Assembly (NCBI GenBank): GCA_002484335.1
Contig: DLJQ01000022.1
Location: 171,326 to 235,325 of the forward strand
DNA from: Flavobacteriales bacterium UBA7612
GTDB taxonomy: Bacteria > Bacteroidota > Bacteroidia > Flavobacteriales > Weeksellaceae
Direction: 5' to 3'
DNA length: 64,000 bases
The notes beneath the pieces were generated by a model, which was not told where the DNA came from, did no database searches, and was given only the letters and a program-made list of their open reading frames with translations. How positions within the stretch are numbered: position 1 is the stretch's first letter; every line of letters begins with the position of its first letter. Positions 55,540 to 63,421 of this stretch are shown here, piece after piece. The position numbers and the translations under genes were made by a program.

Positions 55540-55698
55540 TTAATTATCTTTTTCAGTAGAGTTTTCTTTCTGATTCATTTGTTGAATAATCTCTTTTAAA
55601 CGAGCTTTACGTCCAGCTTCTGCATCTTTAACCTTTTTTCTTTGTTGAGCTTTTTTAGCTTTTACTCTTTTCTTATTTGCTTCTGTATTTCTACTCAT
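55540..55698 (-). CDS. Small basic coiled-coil protein, 52 residues, unknown
   Basis: ATG at 55698, stop at 55540-55542. The sequence is mostly Lys, Arg, Gln, Ala and Glu (MSRNTEANKKRVKAKKAQQR and onward, with KARLKEIIQQMNQKEN) and reads as one continuous helix. Codon use is that of a real gene, and the stop lies 3 bp from the sbcD start. I recall similar short basic proteins in Bacteroidota but no function. Nucleic-acid or ribosome binding is possible. Confidence 0.65.
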   Translation of the reverse strand: MSRNTEANKKRVKAKKAQQRKKVKDAEAGRKARLKEIIQQMNQKENSTEKDN

Positions 55699-55825
55699 TT
55701 TGGCTATTTAAATCTTTTTGCAAAGCTAAGTTATTTCTTAAAAAAATGTCAATCTTTTGTCTTCTTAATTAGAAATTACTAAATTGTAATTGAATAATCG
55801 AATTTATTAATTTAAAACATTACTA

Positions 55826-55957
55826 ATGGGAAAAGGAGATAAAAAATCGAGAAGAGGAAAAATTGTTAACGGTTCTTATGGAGTAAAACGTCCTCGTAAA
55901 AAATATTATTACGAAGATGAAGTTGTAGAAACAAAATCGTCATCTAAAAAAGGATAA
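55826..55957 (+). CDS. 30S ribosomal protein bTHX
   Basis: 43 residues. MGKGDKKSRRGKIVNGSYGV and KRPRKKYYYEDE match the Thx family (GKGD.K..RGKI..G.YG..RP..K), a small peptide that sits in the head of the 30S subunit. The C-terminal 13 residues form an acidic Ser/Lys tail beyond the core. The gene is shorter than usual ORF limits. A strong terminator follows 13 bp after the stop. Confidence 0.88.
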   Translation: MGKGDKKSRRGKIVNGSYGVKRPRKKYYYEDEVVETKSSSKKG

Positions 55958-55970
55958 AAACAATTTTTTG

Positions 55971-56003
55971 AGCTGAAAATCAATAATGATTTTCAGCTTT
56001 TTT
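55971..56003. terminator. Intrinsic terminator
   Basis: A 12-bp perfect stem (55971-55982 with 55987-55998) with ATAA loop and a T-run, between bTHX and the convergent secreted-protein gene. Confidence 0.9.
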
Positions 56004-56382
56004 ATTGATTACATTTTTTTAATTTATTCCAATCTTTATCATTTATTATTAAAGGTTTATTATAAAGTGGATCTGCCATATTTTCTTCATAGGCACTTTT
56101 ATTTTTAACATCAATAGTAAACCAATTAGAATTATAATCCCTATCTGGATAATGCTGTACTAAAACTAATTGATAAATATTTTTTTCTGTTCCATAAAAT
56201 TGAATTCCATAACCGGTTCCTCCATTTTCTTTTATTTTTTTATCCCAATCTTTTGTAATTTGTTCTACATAAGAATTTTCTGAAAGTAATTTTGCAGCAA
56301 GACTTTCACATTTTTCTTTATTTTGAGCATTGACTTGAAAAATGAATAAAACCGTAATTATACAAAAAAATATATGCTTCAT
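56002..56382 (-). CDS. Small secreted protein, unknown
   Basis: 126 residues. A signal peptide ends QVNAQN. The mature domain (about 105 residues) has two Cys (KCESLAA near the start and KKCNQ at the end), which may form a disulfide. Central strands include YGIQFYGTEKNIYQLVLVQHYP and SNWFTIDVKNKSAYEEN. I recognise no family. It is monocistronic. Confidence 0.75.
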   Translation of the reverse strand: MKHIFFCIITVLFIFQVNAQNKEKCESLAAKLLSENSYVEQITKDWDKKIKENGGTGYGIQFYGTEKNIYQLVLVQHYPDRDYNSNWFTIDVKNKSAYEENMADPLYNKPLIINDKDWNKLKKCNQ

Positions 56383-56584
56383 TTTATCTATTAAATTTCT
56401 TTACGCTAATACAAGTAAATATCTGTAAAACATATTTATTTTACAACTTAAATTCTTCTTTATTTAATCTATTAGAAATACCAAAATATAGACGTAAAAT
56501 GTATTATTTTTTTTACATTGACTTTATTTTTAAAGAATAATGTTATAGTTTTGCCCATCGGTTATAGATTTAGGTTAGGTAAAG

Positions 56585-56827
56585 ATGAAGCATAATGATT
56601 TGGAAATAAATCGTTTAATAGAACGGTTAGAGGCTTTGGGTGTTGTAGTCAAAAAAATAGAAAGTTCAGGATATGGTAGTATGCTAAATTTTGAAATGAC
56701 ATATCAATTACCAAACGATGATGGTGTTCAAACTATAAGTTTTAGACGTTTTGATATACAAGATGTCTATTTACACTTCAAGGAGACTACAAATACAAAA
56801 GGAAATTTACTTTTTGTTAGTTTATAA
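56585..56827 (+). CDS. Small cytoplasmic protein, unknown
   Basis: 80 residues, beginning MKHNDLEINRLIERLEALGV (helix) and followed by beta strands (MLNFEMTYQLPNDDGVQTISFRR). No signal peptide or Cys. A possible -7 box TAGTTTTG (56546-56553) lies 31 bp upstream. Codon use and a following terminator support a real gene. No family recognised. Confidence 0.65.
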   Translation: MKHNDLEINRLIERLEALGVVVKKIESSGYGSMLNFEMTYQLPNDDGVQTISFRRFDIQDVYLHFKETTNTKGNLLFVSL

Positions 56828-56829
56828 AA

Positions 56830-56862
56830 AAAGGTCAATTACAAAAAATGTAATTGACCTTT
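56830..56862. terminator. Bidirectional intrinsic terminator
   Basis: A perfect 14-bp stem (56830-56843 with 56849-56862) with A and T tracts, shared with the convergent lptB gene. Confidence 0.9.
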
Positions 56863-56883
56863 ATTATTTAAATTAAAATAATT

Positions 56884-57618
56884 TTATATCTGCTGATACA
56901 TAAAGTTTTCACCAAGATAAACACGACGAACATCTTCGTCATTTGCTAATTCTTCTGGTGAACCTTCTTTTAATATTTTACCTTCAAACATAATATATGT
57001 TTTATCGGTAATTGCTAAAGTTTGTGATACGTTGTGGTCAGTAATCAAAATTCCAATATTCTTATCTTTTAATGAACGTACAATTTTTTGTATATCTTCT
57101 ACTGCAATAGGATCAACTCCAGCAAAAGGTTCATCTAATAAAATAAAATTAGGTTCTGTTGCTAAACAACGAGCTATTTCACATCGTCTACGTTCACCAC
57201 CTGATAACAAATCTCCTCTATTTTTACGAACATGCTCTAAAGAAAATTCTTCAATTAAAGCATCTGTTCGCATTTGTTGTTCTTTCTTTGAATATTTTGT
57301 GAATTGCAAAACAGATTTTACATTATCTTCTACAGAAAGTTTTCTAAATACAGAAGCTTCTTGTGCTAAATAACCGATACCTTTTTGAGCACGTCTATAC
57401 ATTGCATCACTTGTAATATCTTGTTTATCTAAAAAAACTTTCCCTTGTGTTGCTTTTACTAAACCAACAATCATATAGAAGGAAGTCGTTTTACCAGCCC
57501 CGTTTGGACCAAGTAAACCAATAATCTCTCCTTGTTCTACTTGAAAAGATACATCTTTAACTACGTGTTTTTTACCGTAGTCTTTTATTAAATTCTGTCC
57601 TCTTAATACCATTCCCAT
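56884..57618 (-). CDS. lptB: LPS export ABC transporter ATP-binding protein
   Basis: The ATPase of the LptBFG complex that pulls LPS from the inner membrane. 244 residues. Walker A GPNGAGKT (37-44), Q-loop GIGYLAQEASVFRKLSVEDNV (the LptB-specific form), signature LLSGGERRRCEIARCL, Walker B ILLDEPFAGVDPIAV and H-loop LITDHNV. lptFG are not adjacent. Downstream of the cystathionine beta-synthase gene by 24 bp on the same strand. Confidence 0.95.
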   Translation of the reverse strand: MGMVLRGQNLIKDYGKKHVVKDVSFQVEQGEIIGLLGPNGAGKTTSFYMIVGLVKATQGKVFLDKQDITSDAMYRRAQKGIGYLAQEASVFRKLSVEDNVKSVLQFTKYSKKEQQMRTDALIEEFSLEHVRKNRGDLLSGGERRRCEIARCLATEPNFILLDEPFAGVDPIAVEDIQKIVRSLKDKNIGILITDHNVSQTLAITDKTYIMFEGKILKEGSPEELANDEDVRRVYLGENFMYQQI

Positions 57619-57642
57619 ATTGGTTCAAAGATAAGATTTTTG

Positions 57643-59004
57643 TTATTTAATTGAGTTAATAATATCATATTTTGTTATAATATGATGTTTTCCATTTTCT
57701 AATTCAATTAAAACAGCTTGATTATCTTTTGTAATTAACTTAGAAACTTTATCAATCGATGTACCTGATTTTACAATAGGAAAAGGTTTCCCCATGATTT
57801 CACGAATAGGTTTATCTGCAACATTTCTATCTTCTAAAAAAGCTTGGAATAAATCTGATTCATCTAAAGATCCAACAAAACCATTGATATCCATTACTGG
57901 AATTTGTGAAATTTTATAACGACGCATACGATCAATTGCATGAGAAGCTAATTCTTCTGTACGAACAGTTAACAAAGGTTTTTCTACATGTTCTTCAATT
58001 AAGTCTAATGCAGTTTTTACTTCTTCGTCTAAGTAACCACGGTCTCTCATCCAATCATCATTGAATATTTTTCCTATGTAACGAGAACCTGAGTCATGAA
58101 ATAGAACTACAACAATATCATCAGGACCAAATTCATCTTTCATTTGTAATAATCCTTTAATTGCTGAACCAGAAGACATTCCTACAAATAAACCTTCCTC
58201 TAAAGCTAATCTACGAGTATAAACTGCAGCATCTTTATCAGTTACTTTTGTAAAACCATCAATCAAATCAAAATTTACATTTTTAGGTAAGATATCTTCA
58301 CCTATTCCTTCTGTTACATAAGAATAGACTTCATTTTCATCGAAAATACCAGTTTCTTTATATTTTTTGAAAACTGATCCGTACGTATCAACTCCCCAAA
58401 TTTTTATATTTGGATTTTTTTCTTTTAAGTATTTTGCAACACCTGATATTGTTCCTCCTGTACCAACACCAACTACAAAATGAGTTATTTTTCCTTCTGT
58501 TTGTTCCCAAATTTCTGGTCCAGTTTGCTCATAATTTGCTTGTGCATTCGATGGATTATCATATTGATTTACATACCATCCATTTGGTGTTTCTTCAGCT
58601 AATCTTTTAGAAACAGAATAATAAGAACGTGCATCATCTGGTTCTACATCTGTAGGACAAACAACTACTTTTGCTCCCACAGCGCGTAAGATATCCATTT
58701 TTTCTTTTGACTGTTTATCTGTAATCACACAAATTAATTTGTATCCTTTTACAATAGCCGCCAATGCCAATCCCATTCCTGTATTACCTGAAGTACCTTC
58801 TATAATTGTACCTCCGGGAACTAGTCTACCATCTTTTTCAGCATCTTCTACCATCTTAAGAGCCATTCTATCCTTGCAAGAATGTCCTGGATTAAAATAC
58901 TCAACTTTTGCAAGTACATTACAAGGTAAATCCTTTGTAATTTTATTGATTTTAACCAATGGTGTATTTCCTATTGTTTCTAAAATATTATTAGCGTATT
59001 TCAT
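57643..59004 (-). CDS. Cystathionine beta-synthase (PLP enzyme with CBS pair)
   Basis: Condenses serine and homocysteine, or acts as a cysteine synthase. 453 residues. PLP Lys44 is in NPGHSCKDRMALKM, with SGNTGMGLALAA and the phosphate loop GTGGTISGVAKYL. Residues about 330-453 hold a CBS-domain pair (TVRTEELASHAIDRMRRYKI, SQIPVMD, MGKPFPIVKSGTSIDKVS), as in full-length CBS. Cystathionine synthesis is more likely than plain cysteine synthesis because of this tail. Confidence 0.9.
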   Translation of the reverse strand: MKYANNILETIGNTPLVKINKITKDLPCNVLAKVEYFNPGHSCKDRMALKMVEDAEKDGRLVPGGTIIEGTSGNTGMGLALAAIVKGYKLICVITDKQSKEKMDILRAVGAKVVVCPTDVEPDDARSYYSVSKRLAEETPNGWYVNQYDNPSNAQANYEQTGPEIWEQTEGKITHFVVGVGTGGTISGVAKYLKEKNPNIKIWGVDTYGSVFKKYKETGIFDENEVYSYVTEGIGEDILPKNVNFDLIDGFTKVTDKDAAVYTRRLALEEGLFVGMSSGSAIKGLLQMKDEFGPDDIVVVLFHDSGSRYIGKIFNDDWMRDRGYLDEEVKTALDLIEEHVEKPLLTVRTEELASHAIDRMRRYKISQIPVMDINGFVGSLDESDLFQAFLEDRNVADKPIREIMGKPFPIVKSGTSIDKVSKLITKDNQAVLIELENGKHHIITKYDIINSIK

Positions 59005-59037
59005 TTTTTTCTGTTTTTTTATTAAAATAATGAATTA

Positions 59038-60270
59038 TTATCTAAAATTAATTGCTTTCGCAGGTGTAATTTTAGAAATCATATACGAGGGCAAAAGTAA
59101 TACAATTGCGGAAACTAATAAAGCCCAAACGTTCAATAAAATTATAGAATTTATATCAAAGTATACTGGTGCTATAGATAAATAGTAGTTTTCGGCAGGA
59201 AGTTTAACTATTCCGAAATATTTTTGTATGAATAATATTCCCAAACCTATCACATTACCAGCAATTAATCCTGGTAACATTATAAATAAAGCATAATTAA
59301 TGAATAATTTTCTAATTCGCCAATTTGTTGCTCCAAACGCTTTTAATATTCCAATAGAATGTGTTCTTTCTAAAATTAATATTAATAAAACCATGACCAT
59401 ATTAATTACAACAACAAATAACATAATAAAAACAATAATTACTATGTTTTTATCGAAGATAGAAATCCAATCATTAATTTGAGCAAATGTAGCTGTAGCT
59501 GATTCTGCAAAAAGATTATATGGTATATTACGTTGTACTTTATCTGTAATAGGATCTATTTTTTCTACATCATTTACAAATAATTCAAAATTACCAACAG
59601 TTGAGCTATCCCATCTATTAAGGTGCTGAACATGTTTTATATCGCCCAACATAATTTGGTCATCAAAATTTTTGATATCCGTTTTAAATAAACCAGAAAT
59701 TTTAAAACGTCTATAAATTGGTTTCATATCTTCTTGTTGGATAAAATACATCACAAATGAACTATCAACATCAAGTTTCATTTCATCAGCAATTTTTTTA
59801 GAAAGCAAAACTTCATCAACAATAGAATCTTTATTTACCTTGGGAAAACTCCCTTTTATCATAAATTTTTGGAAACGAATTGAATCATAATCTGTACCTA
59901 CTCCTTTAAAAATAACTCCACTAAAATTTTCTTTTGTTCGTATAACACCACTTTTATTAGCTATCGCTTGTACATGAACAATTTCTGGAACCTGAGGAAA
60001 TTTCGGATAAAACTTTTGATGAATTGATAATGAATCTGAATTAAGAGATGTATTACTATTGTAATTTTTTATGATTATATGTCCATTAAAATCAGCTAAC
60101 TTCTCCTTTATTGCTTTTCTTGCTCCAACCCCCGTAGAAATTGTAACCAATGAAACAATTAATCCCAATGCTACAGAAATTTGAGAGATTCTAATTATAA
60201 TACTTGATAAGTTATTTTTACTATTTTTACCAAGCGCAATTTTTTTTGAAAACCACCAAGAAAAGTTCAA
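59038..60270 (-). CDS. FtsX/LolE-type ABC transporter permease
   Basis: 410 residues. The N-terminal helix (ISQISVALGLIVSLVTISTGVGARKAI), the periplasmic domain (about 55-265) and three C-terminal helices with LILERTHSIGILKAFGATNWRIRKLFI define the family. It is a distant paralogue of the permease at 52.2-53.3 kb. It is probably co-transcribed with the cystathionine beta-synthase and lptB genes (33 and 24 bp gaps), giving an ATPase in the same operon, though LptB normally serves LptFG. Confidence 0.9.
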   Translation of the reverse strand: MNFSWWFSKKIALGKNSKNNLSSIIIRISQISVALGLIVSLVTISTGVGARKAIKEKLADFNGHIIIKNYNSNTSLNSDSLSIHQKFYPKFPQVPEIVHVQAIANKSGVIRTKENFSGVIFKGVGTDYDSIRFQKFMIKGSFPKVNKDSIVDEVLLSKKIADEMKLDVDSSFVMYFIQQEDMKPIYRRFKISGLFKTDIKNFDDQIMLGDIKHVQHLNRWDSSTVGNFELFVNDVEKIDPITDKVQRNIPYNLFAESATATFAQINDWISIFDKNIVIIVFIMLFVVVINMVMVLLILILERTHSIGILKAFGATNWRIRKLFINYALFIMLPGLIAGNVIGLGILFIQKYFGIVKLPAENYYLSIAPVYFDINSIILLNVWALLVSAIVLLLPSYMISKITPAKAINFR

Positions 60271-60339
60271 TTTATTTTTAATTTTTATAAGTTTAAAATG
60301 AATGATTTAATGCCATAATTTTTCAAATACTAAAATGAA

Positions 60340-61563
60340 ATGAAAAACTTGTTCAAATATACATCAATTGCTTTACTTAGCTCTGCTATTTTTTTTAGCC
60401 TTCCAATAAATTTATCTGCACAAAATAAAAATAATAACACTACAGTTCATAATACAAATATTGTTGTTGGTGCAGAAAATTATAAAGCATATTTACCTGA
60501 ACTTAAAGGAAAAAAAGTTGGATTAGTATCCAACCAAACAGGAATTGTAACAATTAATAATAAGACTACACATATTCTTGATTTTTTATTGAATAATGAA
60601 ATAGATGTTGTTAAACTTTATTCTCCTGAACATGGTTTTCGTGGTGATGCTGATGCTGGAGCAAAAGTGAAATCTGGAACAGATACAAAAACTGGTTTAC
60701 CGATCATTTCTCTTTATGGAGATAATAAAAAACCAAAAGCAGATCAACTAAAAGATATCGATATATTAATTTTTGACATGCAAGATGTTGGTGTTAGATT
60801 TTACACTTACATTTCTACTTTACATTATGTCATGGAAGCAGCAGCAGAAAATAATAAAAAGATTATTGTAATGGACAGACCAAATCCTAATGCACATTAT
60901 GTAGATGGTCCTGTAATGAAAGATGAATACAAATCTTTTGTAGGAATGCATAATGTACCTATTGTATATGGAATGACAATTGGTGAATATGCAAAGATGA
61001 TTAATGGAGAAAAATGGTTAGCAAATGGTATAAAAACAGATTTAGAAGTTATACCATTATTAAATTATACACATCAAACAACTTACGATTTACCTATAAA
61101 ACCATCTCCTAACCTACCGAATGCACATGCTATCAATTTATATCCTAGTACATGTCTTTTTGAAGGTACAAATGTAAATGAAGGTCGAGGAACTACAATT
61201 CAATTTCAGGTTTATGGTTCTCCATTTCTTAAAAATATGCCTTTTTCTTATACACCAACTTCTCGAGATGGAGCAACAAATCCTAAGTTCAAGAATGAAG
61301 TTTGTTTCGGAGAAGATTTGTCGAATGTTCCACTACAAAATTCTATTAATTTAAGTTGGTTAATTAAGGCCTACAAAAGCAATACAAAACAACCTTTTTG
61401 GACTAAAAATGGAAATAAATTATGGATTGATCAGTTAGTAGGTACAGACGAATTACGCAAACAAATAGAGCAAGGTTTGACAGAAGATAAAATAAAAGAA
61501 ACTTGGCAAAAAGACTTAACTAATTTTAAAAAAATTAGACATAAATATTTAATTTACAAGTAA
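60340..61563 (+). CDS. DUF1343 / exo-beta-N-acetylmuramidase NamZ-like
   Basis: 407 residues, exported (signal ending NLSAQ). NamZ enzymes remove terminal MurNAc from peptidoglycan fragments. Family landmarks seen are GKKVGLVSNQTGIV, YSPEHGFRGDADAGAKV, FDMQDVGVRFYTYISTLHYV, MDRPNPNAHYVDGPV, YPSTCLFEGTNVNEGRGTT and a C-terminal WQKDLTNFKKIRHKYLIY. The start ATG at 60340 is preferred to an out-of-frame ATG 5 bases before it. Confidence 0.92.
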   Translation: MKNLFKYTSIALLSSAIFFSLPINLSAQNKNNNTTVHNTNIVVGAENYKAYLPELKGKKVGLVSNQTGIVTINNKTTHILDFLLNNEIDVVKLYSPEHGFRGDADAGAKVKSGTDTKTGLPIISLYGDNKKPKADQLKDIDILIFDMQDVGVRFYTYISTLHYVMEAAAENNKKIIVMDRPNPNAHYVDGPVMKDEYKSFVGMHNVPIVYGMTIGEYAKMINGEKWLANGIKTDLEVIPLLNYTHQTTYDLPIKPSPNLPNAHAINLYPSTCLFEGTNVNEGRGTTIQFQVYGSPFLKNMPFSYTPTSRDGATNPKFKNEVCFGEDLSNVPLQNSINLSWLIKAYKSNTKQPFWTKNGNKLWIDQLVGTDELRKQIEQGLTEDKIKETWQKDLTNFKKIRHKYLIYK

Positions 61564-61629
61564 TTAAAGTTATTTGTCATTTTATAAAAAACGAATAGAA
61601 TTACAAAATTGAATATTTAAAATACAATA

Positions 61630-61731
61630 CCGATAGTAATAAAAATACTTTTATAAACGGATATTGAAAATCTTGAAAATATCCGTTTATAAAAGATTGT
61701 AATGAATAGCGGGATCCGAAGGAATTACCCA
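61630..61731 (+). repeat. Dispersed repeat copy F (decayed left arm)
   Basis: The left arm is degenerate (CCGATAGTAATAAAAATAC). The inner stem is a perfect 18 bp (61648-61665 with 61678-61695) with a 12-base loop. Right arm: AAGATTGTAATGAATAGC, GGGATCCGAAGG, AATTACCC. It lies between the convergent NamZ and DUF4920 genes. Confidence 0.8.
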
Positions 61732-61754
61732 AAGAATAATTGTTATTCTTATTC

Positions 61755-62321
61755 TTAATTTTGTTTTAAATAAACACCATCTGCTTCGAAATTATAAAGT
61801 AATTGAGGTTTTGTTATTTTTGCAATTTCCTCTTTAGATTTACCTTCATCTTCTGCATAATGACGTAATTTAGCTACAGATAATTCACTTACAAATGCTT
61901 TACCATGAACTACAACATTAGATTTTTCTCCATCTAAAGGCATAAAAAACGCATAATCTTTGAAACGTACAAAAGATTGTTCTTCTCCTTTACCAAGATC
62001 AACTCTCATCCAACATCCTTTCTTTTTACAAACAGATTCTATTGTAGATACAAATTGTATATTATTGACAACATCTCCGTTTTTCATGTTATCATATAGA
62101 TTTCCTAATTCGTTCTTTGTAAGTGTATTTTTAATATCAAAAGATTCTCCAAAAACGTCATAATCATTTAAATTTTCAATTTTTGCAGTTCCATTATTTA
62201 TAATTTTAGACTGTGATTTTGAAATTTTTTCTGTCTTTGCTTTTTCTACTTTATTTGTTTGTGCATTGACTGATAATGTAAAAGTTAATAGTATTAAAGA
62301 AGCGAATATAGTTTTTCTCAT
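61755..62321 (-). CDS. DUF4920 domain protein, secreted
   Basis: 188 residues. A signal peptide ends SVNAQ. The domain (about 50-175) has DYDVFGESFDIK, then ESVCKKKGCWMRVDLG and the NVVVHGKAFVSELSVAKLRHYAEDEG stretch. The conserved CxxxGCWM and the two His suggest metal binding. Function unknown. The NUDIX gene lies 10 bp upstream on the same strand. Confidence 0.88.
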   Translation of the reverse strand: MRKTIFASLILLTFTLSVNAQTNKVEKAKTEKISKSQSKIINNGTAKIENLNDYDVFGESFDIKNTLTKNELGNLYDNMKNGDVVNNIQFVSTIESVCKKKGCWMRVDLGKGEEQSFVRFKDYAFFMPLDGEKSNVVVHGKAFVSELSVAKLRHYAEDEGKSKEEIAKITKPQLLYNFEADGVYLKQN

Positions 62322-62331
62322 GATTAATTAT

Positions 62332-62928
62332 TTATAACAAATCTAAATAATATTCTGTAAGTAATTTAATATTTGGATAAGAATTTTTCAATAAATGAGG
62401 AATTTCATCTTTACTTTTCCATTCTACAGCTTCAATACCTTCCTCGGTTTGTGGTATTGGTCTTTCTGTACCGTTATAAGCTACCTCAAACCAAAAAGTT
62501 TCTTTAATAATATATTCTTCAAGAAAATAAATATGATAGGTTGGCATCAAAAAACGTTCTAATTTAAGCCCTGTTATACTACATTCTTCTTCTATTTCTC
62601 TAATTGCAGATTCTTCTTTTGTTTCTCCTTTTTCCATTTTTCCTTTTGGTAAATCCCATTTACCTAATCGGAAAATAAATAAAAAATCGTCGTTAGTATT
62701 ACGTACAATTCCTCCTGCTGCTTGAATTAATTTATAATACTTTAAAAATTTTGACCAAACTTCATCTATTTTATCGCTATATATATTGACATCTGTAGAT
62801 GATTTTGATGATAATAAATGAAATGCCTCATCAAATTGTGATTCATTTTGAAACAAAACATTTTTTGCCTCTTTTCTTGATTGGTTACAGAAAGTTAACA
62901 AACTTTCATTAAAAAAAACTTTGTACAT
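62332..62928 (-). CDS. NUDIX hydrolase
   Basis: 198 residues. The N-terminal 70 residues are a family-specific extension (MYKVFFNESLLTFCNQSRKE). The Nudix box is KMEKGETKEESAIREIEEEC, with the expected Gly, Glu and REIEEE residues. The preceding FRLGKWDLPKG is typical of ADP-ribose/diadenosine-type members. In related genomes this protein is often beside pyrE, which is absent here. Substrate unknown. Confidence 0.9.
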   Translation of the reverse strand: MYKVFFNESLLTFCNQSRKEAKNVLFQNESQFDEAFHLLSSKSSTDVNIYSDKIDEVWSKFLKYYKLIQAAGGIVRNTNDDFLFIFRLGKWDLPKGKMEKGETKEESAIREIEEECSITGLKLERFLMPTYHIYFLEEYIIKETFWFEVAYNGTERPIPQTEEGIEAVEWKSKDEIPHLLKNSYPNIKLLTEYYLDLL

Positions 62929-62969
62929 TTGGGTGATTTGTTACAAATTTATAAAAAACTCACAAGGAT

Positions 62970-63368
62970 ATGAAGGTAAATACAAATAAAGTACGCTTTG
63001 CTAAAAATCAACAAGAAGCTTATAATTTCTTATTAGATATGAAAAATTATGAGCAATTAATGCCTGAAGATACAAAATCATTTGAAGTTCATGAAACTGG
63101 GAATGGTTTTACTGTTGGTGTTGGTGCTTTACCTAAAGTTGGAATGCGTTTGAAAGAGTCTATAGAACCATCTAAAATTGTTTTTGAATCTCCTGCTCCA
63201 GCTTTTGAATATACGCTAACAATAGATATAGATGCTATAGATGAAAATTCTTCTGAAGTTGCTCTTGATTTTGAAGGTAATTTTAATATGATGATAGAAA
63301 TGATGGCTAAAAAACCTCTAACTTCTTTTATAGAAACTATAGCTGAGAATTTAGGTAAAATAAAATGA
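62970..63368 (+). CDS. SRPBCC (START-like) family protein
   Basis: 132 residues of hydrophobic-pocket fold. The starting strand KVRFAKNQQEAYNFLLDMKNYEQLMPED and the closing helix (MAKKPLTSFIETIAENLGKI) are typical. No catalytic residues can be assigned. It is divergent from the NUDIX gene with 41 bp between starts. Confidence 0.8.
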   Translation: MKVNTNKVRFAKNQQEAYNFLLDMKNYEQLMPEDTKSFEVHETGNGFTVGVGALPKVGMRLKESIEPSKIVFESPAPAFEYTLTIDIDAIDENSSEVALDFEGNFNMMIEMMAKKPLTSFIETIAENLGKIK

Positions 63369-63369
63369 T

Positions 63370-63421
63370 AAATTTAAAAAAGTAAAGCCCAATATAAATT
63401 GGGCTTTACTTTTTTAAATTT
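63370..63421. terminator. Bidirectional intrinsic terminator
   Basis: A perfect 24-bp stem around an ATAA loop, the strongest terminator hairpin in the window, shared by the SRPBCC gene and the convergent ABC transporter gene. Confidence 0.93.
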
